Below, one piece after another: positions 53,609 to 63,747 of a stretch of 64,000 nt of DNA. Positions within the stretch are counted from its first letter, which is position 1, and each line of letters starts with the position of its first letter. The notes below the pieces were generated by a model that did not search any database, had not been told where the DNA came from, and was given only the letters and a program-made list of their open reading frames with translations. The DNA lies in NCBI RefSeq assembly GCF_000154985.1, contig NZ_DS572691.1, positions 62,001 to 126,000 on the forward strand, read 5' to 3'. A program made the translations under genes and the position numbers. This DNA is from Streptococcus infantarius subsp. infantarius ATCC BAA-102. GTDB lineage: Bacteria > Bacillota > Bacilli > Lactobacillales > Streptococcaceae.

Positions 53609-54553
53609 TTAAAACCATTTCTTCCTGAAGAAGTAGAATACCACGGACAAGCTCATGGCAGCGGCGATGAAGACGATGTACCAAAAGGCATGTGGTAGAC
53701 CATTTAATGGTAACCAGTTGTTTTGGAAGTTCATCCCGTAGGCAGAGAAGATAACCGTTGGAATATCAAGTGCCATGGTCATCAAAGCCAAGGTTTTCAT
53801 GATGGTATTCTGGTTGTTGTTGATGATTGAAGCGGTTGTTTCAGTCATGGCATTCAAGACATTTTCATAAATGCTAGCCATCTCAATCGCCTGTTGTGTT
53901 TCAATCAAAGTATCTTCAAGCAAATCTTCGTCTTCGATGTATTTTTTCAAAGAGCTGGTACTACTCGAAAGTTTTTTAACGATACGTTCATTGAATTTCA
54001 ATGAGGCTTTCAAGTAGACGATAGATTTTTCAAGCTCCATCATGTCGATGAGTTGTTCATTACGTGTGGCATTTTCCAATTCTGCTTCGATTCGGTCACT
54101 TTGACGGTCGATAGAACGAAGGGCTGTTAGGAATAGCTCTGCGTTACGATAAAGCAGTTGGAAAACAAAGCGTGTCTTCATGAAGGTATAGAAGTTTTTC
54201 ACACGACGATTGAAGAAGTTATCAAATAAGGTTAATTCTTGTAAACACGTTGTGATAACAGCGTTGTCAGTTACGATGATACCTAGTGGAATTGTCACAT
54301 AATAGCTTTTGTTATTACGTTCTTCGTAGGTTGGTACGTCGACGATAATCAAAGTGTAATCGTCTTCGACAGAAATACGTGATGTTTCTTCAAGGTCGAG
54401 TGGCGCACGAAGGTCTGTGATATCGATATTAAATTGTTCGGCTAAACTCACAGACTCTTCCTGGGAGGGGTTAACTAAATTAATCCAAGCTCCTGGCTCG
54501 AATGTATTGATTTCTTTAAACTCTAACGCTGTTGATAGAAACATTTGTTCCAT
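53609..54553 (-). CDS. corA: Magnesium transporter CorA
   Basis: 314 residues: cytosolic funnel domain, long stalk helix, and two C-terminal membrane helices with the intact signature YGMNFQNN. Ends with basic RKKW. Start 54553 (MEQMFLSTALEF) has AGGAGG upstream; an earlier in-frame ATG does not. A structured leader precedes. Confidence 0.9.
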   Translation of the reverse strand: MEQMFLSTALEFKEINTFEPGAWINLVNPSQEESVSLAEQFNIDITDLRAPLDLEETSRISVEDDYTLIIVDVPTYEERNNKSYYVTIPLGIIVTDNAVITTCLQELTLFDNFFNRRVKNFYTFMKTRFVFQLLYRNAELFLTALRSIDRQSDRIEAELENATRNEQLIDMMELEKSIVYLKASLKFNERIVKKLSSSTSSLKKYIEDEDLLEDTLIETQQAIEMASIYENVLNAMTETTASIINNNQNTIMKTLALMTMALDIPTVIFSAYGMNFQNNWLPLNGLPHAFWYIVFIAAAMSLSVVFYFFRKKWF

Positions 54554-54582
54554 AAAAACAACCCCTCCTTTTGCGATGAGAT

Positions 54583-54648
54583 ACAAGAACTATTAAACTA
54601 TGATAACTAGTTAGGACCACCAGCGATAGTGCCGTCTTTAGTTCTTGT
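54583..54648 (-). promoter_or_regulatory. Structured leader of corA
   Basis: A perfect 10-base closing stem, ACAAGAACTA (54583-54592) with TAGTTCTTGT (54639-54648), encloses 46 bases with further dyads (AACTAGTT). It ends about 30 bases before the corA start. It does not look like the M-box. A cis-regulatory RNA is inferred. Confidence 0.45.
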
Positions 54649-54805
54649 TCAATGATTTTTTTAAGTTGTAAAATAATCTCTTTTTAGACAAAATTCTACG
54701 TACTAGTCTATTATACTACAATTAGCAGTTTTTGGGGACAGAGAAAAGTAGAAAATTTGTTATAATGAAATAAGAAGAAAATGTACTCGCAAAGAAAGGA
54801 TGGAA

Positions 54806-54838
54806 AGCTAAGCGTGGCCTAGTGTCAAGCTTAGCTTA
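54806..54838 (+). promoter_or_regulatory. Hairpin directly upstream of uvrA
   Basis: AAGCTAAGC/GCTTAGCTT forms a 9-base stem between the nearest ribosome-site-like AAAGGATGG (54795) and ATG 54850, which itself has no adjacent ribosome site. An in-frame TAG at 54844 excludes an earlier start. Confidence 0.5.
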
Positions 54839-54849
54839 TCTCATAGATT

Positions 54850-57675
54850 ATGCAAGATAAATTGATTATTCGTGGGGCTCGTGCCCACAATTTAAAAAAT
54901 GTCAATGTTGAGATTCCGCGGGACAAATTAGTTGTTGTGACTGGTTTGTCGGGGTCTGGAAAATCAAGTTTGGCATTTGATACGATTTACGCAGAAGGGC
55001 AACGTCGTTACGTTGAAAGCTTGTCTGCTTATGCCCGCATGTTTCTTGGTAATATGGAAAAACCAGATGTGGATTCGATTGAAGGTCTTAGCCCAGCTAT
55101 TTCCATTGACCAAAAAACAACAAGTAAAAACCCGCGCTCTACTGTAGGAACAACGACAGAAATCAATGATTATCTGCGCCTTTTGTACGCTCGTGTGGGG
55201 ACGCCTTACTGTATTAATGGGCACGGTGCTATTACGGCATCATCTGTTGAACAGATTGTTGATAAGGTATTGGAATTACCTGAGCGCACAAGAATGCAAA
55301 TTTTAGCGCCTGTTGTGCGTCGCAAAAAAGGTCAACACAAGACGATTTTTGATCGCATTCAAAAAGATGGTTATGTACGTGTACGCGTGGATGGTGACAT
55401 TTTTGATATTTCAGAAGTTCCTGAGTTATCTAAGAGTAAAATACACAACATCGAGATTGTCGTGGACCGTTTGATTAATAAAGAGGGCATTCGTTCACGT
55501 CTTTTTGATTCTGTGGAAGCAGCCCTTCGTTTGGCAGATGGTTATGTCATTATCGATACCATGGATGGCAATGAATTGCTTTTTTCTGAACATTATTCAT
55601 GTCCAGTATGTGGCTTTACTGTTCCCGAATTAGAACCACGTTTATTTTCATTTAATGCGCCATTTGGTTCATGTCCAACCTGTGATGGTTTGGGAAATAA
55701 ATTGGAAGTCGACTTGGATTTGGTGATTCCTGACCGCAGTAAAACGCTTCGTGAGGGGGCTTTAGCACCATGGAATCCAATCTCATCAAACTACTATCCT
55801 GCTATGCTTGAGCAAGCTATGGAAACTTTTGGTGTTGATATGGATACGCCTTTTGAAGACTTGACTGAAGAAGAGCAAAATCTTGTACTTTACGGTTCTG
55901 GTGAGCGTGAATTCCATTTCCACTATGTCAATGATTTCGGTGGTGAACGCAATATTGATCTTCCTTTTGAGGGTGTTGTTAACAATATCAATCGTCGTTA
56001 CCATGAGACAAATAGTGATTTTACCCGCAATGTCATGCGCGGCTACATGAATGAATTGCCATGTCCAACTTGTCATGGTTACCGTTTGAATAATCAAGCG
56101 CTCTGTGTTCGTGTGGGTGGTGAAAATGGTTTGAATATTGGGCAAGTGTCTGATTTGTCAGTTGCTGACCACTTGGAACTCTTGAATCATCTAGAACTCT
56201 CTGAAAATGAAAAAACGATTGCCACACCAATCGTTAAGGAAATCAAAGACCGTTTAACTTTCTTAAATAACGTGGGATTGAATTATTTGACCTTGTCACG
56301 TTCTGCGGGGACTTTGTCAGGTGGTGAAAGTCAACGTATTCGCTTGGCGACACAAATTGGTTCAAACTTGTCGGGTGTCCTTTATATCCTTGATGAACCG
56401 TCAATTGGTCTTCATCAACGTGACAATGATCGCTTGATTGATAGCTTGAAGAAGATGCGTGATCTTGGTAATACCTTGATTGTTGTTGAACACGATGAAG
56501 ACACTATGCGTCAAGCTGACTGGCTGATTGATGTCGGACCAGGTGCGGGTGAATTTGGTGGACAAATCGTGGCATCTGGTACGCCAGAAGATGTTGCCAA
56601 AAATAAAAAATCAATTACAGGGCAGTATTTGTCTGGAGCAAAAGAAATTCCTGTGCCACTAGAACGTCGTAAAGGAAATGGGCGCGTGCTTGGTGTCAAA
56701 GGTGCTTCTGAAAATAACCTGCAAAATATTGATGTGACTTTCCCACTTGGTAAATTCATTGCGGTGACAGGTGTTTCGGGTTCTGGAAAATCAACCTTGG
56801 TTAACAGTATTTTGAAAAAAGCTGTTGCTCAAAAATTGAATCGCAATTCTGCCAAACCTGGTAAACACAAGGCACTTGAGGGCATTGAAAACATTGAACG
56901 CTTGATTGACATTGACCAAAGCCCAATCGGTCGTACGCCGCGTTCAAATCCTGCAACTTACACAGGTGTTTTTGATGATATTCGTGACCTTTTTGCTAAG
57001 ACCAATGAAGCTAAGATTCGTGGTTACAAAAAAGGACGTTTCTCATTTAACGTCAAAGGTGGACGTTGCGAGGCTTGCTCTGGTGACGGAATTATCAAGA
57101 TTGAAATGCACTTCTTGCCAGATGTTTACGTACCTTGCGAGGTTTGTCATGGCACACGTTATAACAGTGAAACGCTTGAAGTTCATTACAAAGACAAAAA
57201 TATCGCTGAAATTCTTGATATGACAGTCAATGATGCGGTTGAATTCTTTGCACCAATCCCTAAAATCGCACGCAAATTGCAAACTATCAAAGACGTTGGA
57301 CTTGGTTATGTTACTCTTGGACAACCAGCCACAACACTGTCTGGTGGTGAAGCACAGCGTATGAAATTAGCGAGTGAACTTCACAAACGCTCAACTGGTA
57401 AGAGCCTTTATATCCTTGATGAACCAACGACAGGTCTTCACACAGATGACATTGCTCGTCTACTTAAAGTCCTTCAACGTTTCGTGGATGATGGAAATAC
57501 CGTGCTTGTTATTGAACACAATCTTGATGTGATTAAGACAGCTGACTATATTATCGACCTTGGACCAGAAGGCGGTGTTGGTGGCGGACAAATCGTTGCC
57601 ACAGGCACACCAGAAGAAGTCGCCAAAGTCAAAGAATCCTTCACAGGACAATATTTGAAAGATAAATTGAAGTAA
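54850..57675 (+). CDS. uvrA: Excinuclease ABC subunit A
   Basis: 941 residues: twin ABC ATPase that finds DNA damage for nucleotide-excision repair. Walker [10 protein letters not shown] (N-half) and GVSGSGKST (C-half); signatures [12 protein letters not shown] and [12 protein letters not shown]; zinc fingers [13 protein letters not shown]...CPTCDG and CEACSGDG...CEVCHG. Full length. Confidence 0.96.
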   Translation: MQDKLIIRGARAHNLKNVNVEIPRDKLVVVTGLSGSGKSSLAFDTIYAEGQRRYVESLSAYARMFLGNMEKPDVDSIEGLSPAISIDQKTTSKNPRSTVGTTTEINDYLRLLYARVGTPYCINGHGAITASSVEQIVDKVLELPERTRMQILAPVVRRKKGQHKTIFDRIQKDGYVRVRVDGDIFDISEVPELSKSKIHNIEIVVDRLINKEGIRSRLFDSVEAALRLADGYVIIDTMDGNELLFSEHYSCPVCGFTVPELEPRLFSFNAPFGSCPTCDGLGNKLEVDLDLVIPDRSKTLREGALAPWNPISSNYYPAMLEQAMETFGVDMDTPFEDLTEEEQNLVLYGSGEREFHFHYVNDFGGERNIDLPFEGVVNNINRRYHETNSDFTRNVMRGYMNELPCPTCHGYRLNNQALCVRVGGENGLNIGQVSDLSVADHLELLNHLELSENEKTIATPIVKEIKDRLTFLNNVGLNYLTLSRSAGTLSGGESQRIRLATQIGSNLSGVLYILDEPSIGLHQRDNDRLIDSLKKMRDLGNTLIVVEHDEDTMRQADWLIDVGPGAGEFGGQIVASGTPEDVAKNKKSITGQYLSGAKEIPVPLERRKGNGRVLGVKGASENNLQNIDVTFPLGKFIAVTGVSGSGKSTLVNSILKKAVAQKLNRNSAKPGKHKALEGIENIERLIDIDQSPIGRTPRSNPATYTGVFDDIRDLFAKTNEAKIRGYKKGRFSFNVKGGRCEACSGDGIIKIEMHFLPDVYVPCEVCHGTRYNSETLEVHYKDKNIAEILDMTVNDAVEFFAPIPKIARKLQTIKDVGLGYVTLGQPATTLSGGEAQRMKLASELHKRSTGKSLYILDEPTTGLHTDDIARLLKVLQRFVDDGNTVLVIEHNLDVIKTADYIIDLGPEGGVGGGQIVATGTPEEVAKVKESFTGQYLKDKLK

Positions 57676-57681
57676 AAAAGT

Positions 57682-57710
57682 CCAGGTAAGTTATCTTGCC
57701 TGGCTTTTGT
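57682..57710 (+). terminator. Terminator of uvrA
   Basis: Stem CCAGGTAAG/CTTGCCTGG (one wobble) then CTTTTG. Confidence 0.75.
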
Positions 57711-57776
57711 GTTATATGGAGCCAATTTATGGGGAACGGCGCAGTTCTGCTGCTGTTGAGATTTATTGGAGGATTT

Positions 57777-59028
57777 ATGTCTTATTCAAAAGAAGTTAAT
57801 CGGTATGTTTTTCCGTTGATTGCAACAAATATTGCACAGCTTTTGATTAATCAATTGTCACTGCATTTTGCGGTTAATGACTCAAGCGTGGCACTTTCTG
57901 GAATATCTGTGATTCAAAATTTCTTGTTTGACTTTGGTGGGATTTTAGGCGCTTTTAGCTTATCCTTTAATATCAAAGGGGCGCAAGCTTTTGCGGAAAA
58001 TGACAAGAAGCATTTTAAAGATTTGTTTAAGTCCTCTTTATTACTTGATGTGGTGATAGGTGCTAGCTTTTTAGTTCTATGTGTAGTTTTTAGAAAATCT
58101 TTTTTACGTTTATTTTATGGATTTTCAGGAGAATTGCTTGGCTTATCAACACTTTATCTCGTTATTATGTCACCGTATATTCTTCTGACCTTGTTAACAT
58201 TTTTGTTGACAAATGTTTTAAAAGTTGAAAACCAAACCGATTTTTTGGATTGGGCTTGTTAGCTCGCTGCTTGATGTGGTGATGAATTACTATCTGGTTC
58301 TAATTTTTGGAGTGAAGGGTGCAGCGATTTCGGCTATAACTTCTTTGTTTTTAGTGGTTTTGGCTTATTTTTATTTAGTTCATGATGTGATTTTTGAGGC
58401 TTTGAAATCTCAGTCAACTTGTAAAAAAGAGTTAATTCTTTTTGGGATTCCTTTAACCATTCAGGCAATTTTTGAGAGTGTTCTTTTTATCATGGCATTT
58501 GATGCTTTGATGGGAAGATAGGGGTTAGAAATTCTCTCTATCTATGCAGTGATTAGTCAGCTATTTTCAATAGTTCGTTTGCCTGCTTATATGTATGCTG
58601 GTACGGTTTCTGTCTTTTTGCCGCAGGCTAGTCAAAAGCATGAAAATAAGTCATTTATGCGCGTGATTTATCGAAATAGTTATCTAATGAGTTTTGGATT
58701 TGCTGTGATAGTGACGCTTTGTGCTAATGTCTTTGCAAACTTTTTATCAAGTCAAATCAATACAAATATCATTGCGCTTACGGCATTTACTATGCTAGTC
58801 ATGGCAGCCACACCACTTTACGAAAGTTCAAAAATGCTTCTGCAAAGTTGTCATGCTGAAAAATGGGTGGTCAGTATGACGACTGTGGTCAATCTGCTAA
58901 GCATCGCTGTTTTACTAATCATTCAATTTCTGGGTCTTCAAAGCTACCAATCGCTTTATTTTATTTACGGCTTAAGCCTAGTTATTCTAAGTATTTTGTT
59001 CATCAAAAAAGCAAATTCAATAACTTAA
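57777..59028 (+). pseudogene. MATE-family efflux transporter, broken twice
   Basis: From ATG 57777 (GGAGG upstream): MSYSKEVNRYVFPLIATNIAQLL... a MATE/DinF-like exporter start. A frameshift near 58225 (KVENQT to MKTKPIFWIG) and an in-frame TAG at about 58519 (DALMGR stop GLEILSIYAVISQLF) interrupt it. The three pieces together give a near-complete 12-helix protein ending at 59028. No functional transporter is expected. Confidence 0.82.
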
Positions 59029-59051
59029 AAGAACCTGATGGTTCTTTTTTT
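59026..59051 (+). terminator. Terminator after the MATE remnant
   Basis: Stem AAAAGAACC/GGTTCTTTT, T-run. Confidence 0.9.
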
Positions 59052-59163
59052 ACGATAAAATTGATTTACCAGATAAGTATTTTGTGAAAAAAACGTGAAA
59101 AAGGCGATCGTTTCAAGGATTTTCTGGTATAATTATTTTAAAAAACGAGTGAGGGAGAGTTTC

Positions 59164-60225
59164 ATGTTAGCAAGACTGAAAAGATTTGATGCTAAGTTAG
59201 ATGAAAAAGAGCTGGACGCCATGTTGGTGACTGGTCAAAATAATATTTATTATTTGACAGGTTTTTGGGGGACAGCAGCAACTGTCTTTATTTCCAAAAC
59301 ACGTCGTTTGTTCGTAACGGATGCTCGCTACACTTTGATTGCTAAGCAAACGGTTCAAGGATTTGATATCATCGAAAGCAGAGATGCACTTTCTGAAATT
59401 GCTAAGGCGATTGCGTCTGATGCGATTTCGACGATTGGTTTTGATAGTCAGGTGTCATTTGCTTATTATCAGACTTTGCAGGGTGTGTTTGCAGGTTATG
59501 ATTTGGTAGCTACGACGAATTTCATGGAAGAATTACGCATGATTAAAGATACTTCTGAAATTGCGACCATCCGAAAAGCTTGTTCGATTTCTGACCGTGC
59601 CTTTACAGACATGCTTGATTTCATCAAACCTGGGCAAACAACAGAATTGCAAGTAGCAAACTTCCTTGATTTTCGTATGCGGGAGTACGGAGCTTCTGGG
59701 GTATCTTTTGAAACCATTGCAGTATCAGGTTACCGCTCTGCTATGCCTCACGGCGTAGCCAGTGAGAAAGTTATCCAGTCAGGCGAAACCTTGACCCTCG
59801 ATTTTGGTTGCTACTACAATCATTATGTCAGCGACATGACGCGTACCATCCATATTGGTGAGACGACTGACGAAGAGCGTGAGATTTATGATGTGGTTTT
59901 GCGCGCTAATCAAGCTGTGATTGATTCGGTCAAAGCTGGTATGACACGCCGTGATTATGATAAGCTAGCGCGTGATGTGATTGAAAAAGCTGGTTATGGT
60001 GAGCACTTCACACACGGAATTGGTCATGGAATTGGACTTGATATTCACGAAATCCCATTCTTTGGAAATTCTGATGAATTGGTTGAAGTCGGCATGACCA
60101 TCACCGATGAACCAGGCATATACCTTGATAACAAATACGGTGTGCGTATCGAAGATGACCTTGTGGTCACTGAAAAAGGGTGCGAGGTTCTGACCTTGGC
60201 ACCGAAAGAATTGATTGTCTTGTAA
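59164..60225 (+). CDS. Xaa-Pro aminopeptidase (M24 family)
   Basis: 353 residues: creatinase-like N-domain, then pita-bread M24 metallopeptidase. Metal ligands are seen in LDFGCYYNHYVSDMTRT (two Asp), HGIGHGIGLDIHE, TDEPGIY and VRIEDDL. Removes N-terminal residues before proline. Start 59164 has GAGGGAGAG upstream; the frame continues upstream without a start signal. Confidence 0.93.
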   Translation: MLARLKRFDAKLDEKELDAMLVTGQNNIYYLTGFWGTAATVFISKTRRLFVTDARYTLIAKQTVQGFDIIESRDALSEIAKAIASDAISTIGFDSQVSFAYYQTLQGVFAGYDLVATTNFMEELRMIKDTSEIATIRKACSISDRAFTDMLDFIKPGQTTELQVANFLDFRMREYGASGVSFETIAVSGYRSAMPHGVASEKVIQSGETLTLDFGCYYNHYVSDMTRTIHIGETTDEEREIYDVVLRANQAVIDSVKAGMTRRDYDKLARDVIEKAGYGEHFTHGIGHGIGLDIHEIPFFGNSDELVEVGMTITDEPGIYLDNKYGVRIEDDLVVTEKGCEVLTLAPKELIVL

Positions 60226-60255
60226 TCACTATGCGTTTAGAAAAGGAGGAAAACA

Positions 60256-60720
60256 ATGACTGAAAGACTTTCTTGGGAAGATTATTTTATGGCAAATGCG
60301 GAGTTGATTTCAAAACGCTCAACTTGTGATCGTGCCTTTGTCGGAGCTGTTTTGGTTAAAGATAATCGTATCATCGCCACTGGTTACAATGGTGGTGTTT
60401 CTGAAACTGATAACTGTAGCGAAGCAGGACATAAAATGGAAGACGGTCATTGTATTCGTACCGTTCACGCTGAAATGAATGCTCTTATCCAGTGTGCTAA
60501 AGAAGGTATCTCAACCAAAGGCACAGAAATTTACGTGACCCATTTTCCGTGTATCAACTGTACCAAAGCGCTTCTTCAGGCAGGGATTAAGAAGATTACT
60601 TACAAAACAGCTTACCGCATGCATCCATTTGCTATCGAATTGATGAAACAAAAAGGTGTCGAATGCGTTCAGCACGATGTCCCAGAAGTGAGACTTGGCA
60701 TGGATGATTTTGATGACTAA
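60256..60720 (+). CDS. comEB: dCMP deaminase / ComEB-type
   Basis: 154 residues of the zinc cytidine-deaminase fold: [10 protein letters not shown] (His ligand and catalytic Glu) and [10 protein letters not shown] (two Cys ligands). It converts dCMP to dUMP for thymidylate supply. The name comEB comes from the Bacillus homologue; competence is not implied. AGGAGG upstream. Confidence 0.9.
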   Translation: MTERLSWEDYFMANAELISKRSTCDRAFVGAVLVKDNRIIATGYNGGVSETDNCSEAGHKMEDGHCIRTVHAEMNALIQCAKEGISTKGTEIYVTHFPCINCTKALLQAGIKKITYKTAYRMHPFAIELMKQKGVECVQHDVPEVRLGMDDFDD

Positions 60721-60721
60721 T

Positions 60722-60752
60722 AAAAAGAGCACTCAAAAGAAGTGCTCTTTTA
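60722..60752. terminator. Bidirectional terminator
   Basis: Stem AAAGAGCACT/AGTGCTCTTT. Confidence 0.9.
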
Positions 60753-60775
60753 GTCTTTTTAGTTCAATTTATCTT

Positions 60776-61072
60776 TTAGAATTTTTTCATCAACTTCGGA
60801 AGCTGGCGTCCAACCTTTTTTAACAAATCATTGATGTAAAAGTTGTTGTATAAAATAGCAAAAGCAATGTTTAAGCCAAGTCCGATGCCAGTATCAACAT
60901 TAAGGCTTAGTGAGAGCATTCCCCCTAAAATCATTGCTCCAAGCATAATGCCAAGCCATTTCCAATCTTTACGAAAAAGTGGCACAAAGCAATAAAAGAA
61001 TAGCGTTGTCCAGCTGAAACCAACTTTAACTTCTTTAATCTCTCCCTCTGGACTCTCAAGTTTCACTTTCAT
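60776..61072 (-). CDS. Small membrane protein, DUF2628-like
   Basis: 98 residues: an N-terminal strand region (VKLESPEGEIKEVKVGFSWTTLFF), two or three membrane helices, and a basic tail. The KVGFSWTTLFF and PLFRKDWKW pattern resembles DUF2628/HrgC-like proteins. Function unknown. Confidence 0.65.
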   Translation of the reverse strand: MKVKLESPEGEIKEVKVGFSWTTLFFYCFVPLFRKDWKWLGIMLGAMILGGMLSLSLNVDTGIGLGLNIAFAILYNNFYINDLLKKVGRQLPKLMKKF

Positions 61073-61255
61073 ATTCAGTAAATCTCCCTTTTTAATAAAT
61101 TTCTAGTGTTTTATTGTATCAAAATTGGATTTTTTTAACAATGAAGTCTAAAATAGTAGGAGAGGGTTATTCTTTTGAAACCCAAAAAGATTTGAGCCAT
61201 AACGTATTTTATGGTAAAATGAAGTGATAAATAATTTATAAGAGGTAATTAATAA

Positions 61256-61816
61256 ATGATTGAAGCAAGTAAGCTTAGAGCAGGTATGACTTTCGTAACA
61301 TCTGATGGAAAACTCATCAAAGTTCTCGAAGCAAGCCACCACAAACCAGGTAAAGGTAACACAGTTATGCGTATGAAACTCCGTGACGTACGTACTAGTT
61401 CAACATTCGATACAACTTACCGTCCAGAAGAAAAATTCGAACAAGCAATCATCGAAACACGTGCTGCACAATACCTTTACAAAATGGATGACACAGCATA
61501 CTTCATGGATTCTGAAAGCTACGAACAATATGAAATTCCAGTTGCTAACGTAGAACAAGAATTGCTTTACATTCTTGAAAACTCAGAAGTTAAAATCCAA
61601 TTCTACGGAACTGAAGTTATCGGTGTAACTGTTCCTACAACTGTTGAATTGACAGTTACTGATACTCAACCATCAATCAAAGGTGCTACAGTTACTGGTT
61701 CTGGTAAACCTGCAACTCTTGAAACAGGTCTTGTTGTTAACGTACCAGACTTTATCGAAATCGGTCAAAAATTGGTAATCAATACGCAAGAAGGTACTTA
61801 CGTATCACGTGCCTAA
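61256..61816 (+). CDS. efp: Translation elongation factor P
   Basis: 186 residues, three beta domains. The tip loop SHHKPGKGN carries Lys33, the residue that contacts the P-site tRNA at poly-proline stalls. Starts the efp-asp23-nusB cluster, conserved in streptococci. AGAGGTAA upstream. Confidence 0.95.
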   Translation: MIEASKLRAGMTFVTSDGKLIKVLEASHHKPGKGNTVMRMKLRDVRTSSTFDTTYRPEEKFEQAIIETRAAQYLYKMDDTAYFMDSESYEQYEIPVANVEQELLYILENSEVKIQFYGTEVIGVTVPTTVELTVTDTQPSIKGATVTGSGKPATLETGLVVNVPDFIEIGQKLVINTQEGTYVSRA

Positions 61817-61826
61817 ACTTGCCAAT

Positions 61827-61850
61827 AGAGAGGGCACCGCTCTCTTTACT
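61827..61850 (+). terminator. Partial terminator after efp
   Basis: Stem AGAGAG/CTCTCT with a T-rich run; may be leaky, as asp23 follows. Confidence 0.5.
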
Positions 61851-61886
61851 TTTTAATCCTTAAATTTAATTAGAAAGGAAATGCTT

Positions 61887-62276
61887 ATGACAACTGAAAA
61901 TATTGGTGATATTGTTATTTCACCACGAGTACTAGAAGTTATCACAGGTATTGCTGCAACAAAAGTTGATGGCGTTCACTCACTTCGTAACAAAGCCATG
62001 ACTGATACTTTCAGCAAAACAGTTTTAGGTAAAGGTGTTTACCTTCAAACAGAAGAAGATGGTACAGTTAACGCTGATATCTATGTATATCTTCAATACG
62101 GTGTCAACGTTCCTGCTGTTTCAATGGCTATCCAAAAAGCTGTTAAAGCTGCAGTTTACGAAATGGCAGAAGTGACTATTTCATCTGTCAACATTCACGT
62201 TGAAGGAATCGTTCCTGAAAAAACACCAAAACCTGATTTGAAAGCATTGTTTGACGAGGATTTCTTGGATGACTAA
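61887..62276 (+). CDS. Asp23/Gls24-family protein (YqhY-like)
   Basis: 129 residues: [28 protein letters not shown] is the Asp23 signature; [22 protein letters not shown] is the conserved middle. Start 61887 is better spaced from AGAAAGGAA than 61881. YqhY-type members are linked to fatty-acid synthesis control in Bacillus. Overlaps nusB by 8 bases. Confidence 0.9.
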   Translation: MTTENIGDIVISPRVLEVITGIAATKVDGVHSLRNKAMTDTFSKTVLGKGVYLQTEEDGTVNADIYVYLQYGVNVPAVSMAIQKAVKAAVYEMAEVTISSVNIHVEGIVPEKTPKPDLKALFDEDFLDD

Positions 62277-62697
62277 TAACTTTACAAATTCAAGACGTGA
62301 CCTTCGTGAGCGTGCCTTCCAGGCACTCTTTAGCCTCGAATTTGGTGGAGAATATTTGCAAGCAGCTGAATTTGCTTACACTTATGATAAGACTGTCGAA
62401 GAAGACGAAGAAGTTCAAGTTCCAGTATTTCTTCTAAATCTTGTTAAAGGTGTTTGTGATTTGCAATCAGAACTTGATCAACAAATCGAAGCACACTTAA
62501 AATCAGGCTGGTCACTAGAACGTTTAACGTTGACTGATAAAGCTTTACTTCGTTTAGGTCTTTACGAAGTAAAATATTTCGAAGAAACACCAGGTCGTGT
62601 TGCGGTCAATGAAATCATTGAAATCGCTAAGAAATATTCAGACGAAACATCAGCAAAATTTGTCAATGGTTTATTGAGTCAGTTTGTTACTGAATAA
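62269..62697 (+). CDS. nusB: Transcription antitermination factor NusB
   Basis: 142 residues, all-helical: [18 protein letters not shown] at the start, [25 protein letters not shown] at the end. Works with S10 in rRNA antitermination. Start 62269 overlaps the asp23 stop. Confidence 0.94.
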   Translation: MTNNFTNSRRDLRERAFQALFSLEFGGEYLQAAEFAYTYDKTVEEDEEVQVPVFLLNLVKGVCDLQSELDQQIEAHLKSGWSLERLTLTDKALLRLGLYEVKYFEETPGRVAVNEIIEIAKKYSDETSAKFVNGLLSQFVTE

Positions 62698-62730
62698 TAA
62701 AAAAGAGATGCTATACACATCTCTTTTTTG
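62698..62730. terminator. Terminator after nusB
   Basis: Stem AAAAAGAGATG/CATCTCTTTTT. Confidence 0.9.
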
Positions 62731-62784
62731 TTGTGTGGATAAGTAAAAAGTGTAATATAAAAGAATAGGCTTAGCCTGTTCTTT

Positions 62785-63746
62785 TTAAATGCTTCCCCCA
62801 GGAATCAATGAGATAGGTAAAATGTAGTCTTTATTTGTTTTTTCACCTTTGATGCGTTTTAGGAGAATATCGACAAGTAGACTTGCGATTTCATCGATTG
62901 GTTGACGGATAGTAGTCAACTGTGGGAAGTAACTTTCAATGAATGATGTGCCATCATAACCAATGATTTTCAAATCATCAGGGATGTTCATATCTAGCTG
63001 TTTAGCGATTTTCATTGTCAAAATGGCTGTCAAATCATCTGAAACAAATATCCCATCTGGACGATTGCTTGCGAGGATTGATTTAATTTCCATTTCACGT
63101 CGAATTGCGGATAAGTTGTTAGGAACTTTAAAGATTTCTCCGTGAGGAATTTGGAATGAAAATCCAAGTGCACGTAATTCGGTTGGTGAGTCAGTATTAT
63201 CTTGCCCTGTAATCATGATGATGTTTTCGCAACCATTTTTTTGAAGCGTGCGAGCAGCCAGTTTTCCACCTTCAAAGTTGTCTGAAGCAACGACAGGGAC
63301 GTTTGGAGCTAGGTTCCTATCGAAAGCAATAATTGGTGCACTGACGCGCTCGTAATCATCGATGCCAAGGTTGTGACTAGATGAAATGATGCCGTCAACT
63401 TGGTTAGCTTCAAGCATTTCAATGTATTCACGTTCTTTGGTTGGGTCATTTTCGCTGTTGCAGATAATCGTTTTATAACCACGTTTGAATAACTCGATTT
63501 CAAGATATTCAATTAACTCAGAATAAAAGATATTACTAATATTAGGAAGATTAAGCCGATAAGTTGGGCTGATTTTCCTTGGAGTCCACGGGCGAGGTTG
63601 TTTGGTTTATATCCCAAAGTTCTCATGGCCTCTTGGACTTTTTGTTTTGTCTTCTCTGACAAATAACCTTTGTTGTTGATAACGCGTGAAACGGTTGTTG
63701 GGCTTACCCCAGCAAGTTCAGCAACGTCAGTTAATTTTGCTACCAT
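62785..63746 (-). pseudogene. scrR: LacI-family sucrose repressor ScrR, frameshifted
   Basis: ATG 63746 begins VAKLTDVAELAGVSPTTVSRVINNKGYLS, a complete LacI HTH, then SAQLIGLIF and a stop at 63513. One missing base near 63543 (TTCCTA for TTNCCTA) separates it from NISNIFYSELIEYLEIELFKRGYKT and the sugar-binding domain to 62785. The restored protein has normal length, about 320 residues. Without the effector domain it cannot dimerise normally. It follows scrB as in other streptococci. Confidence 0.85.
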
Positions 63747-63747
63747 A

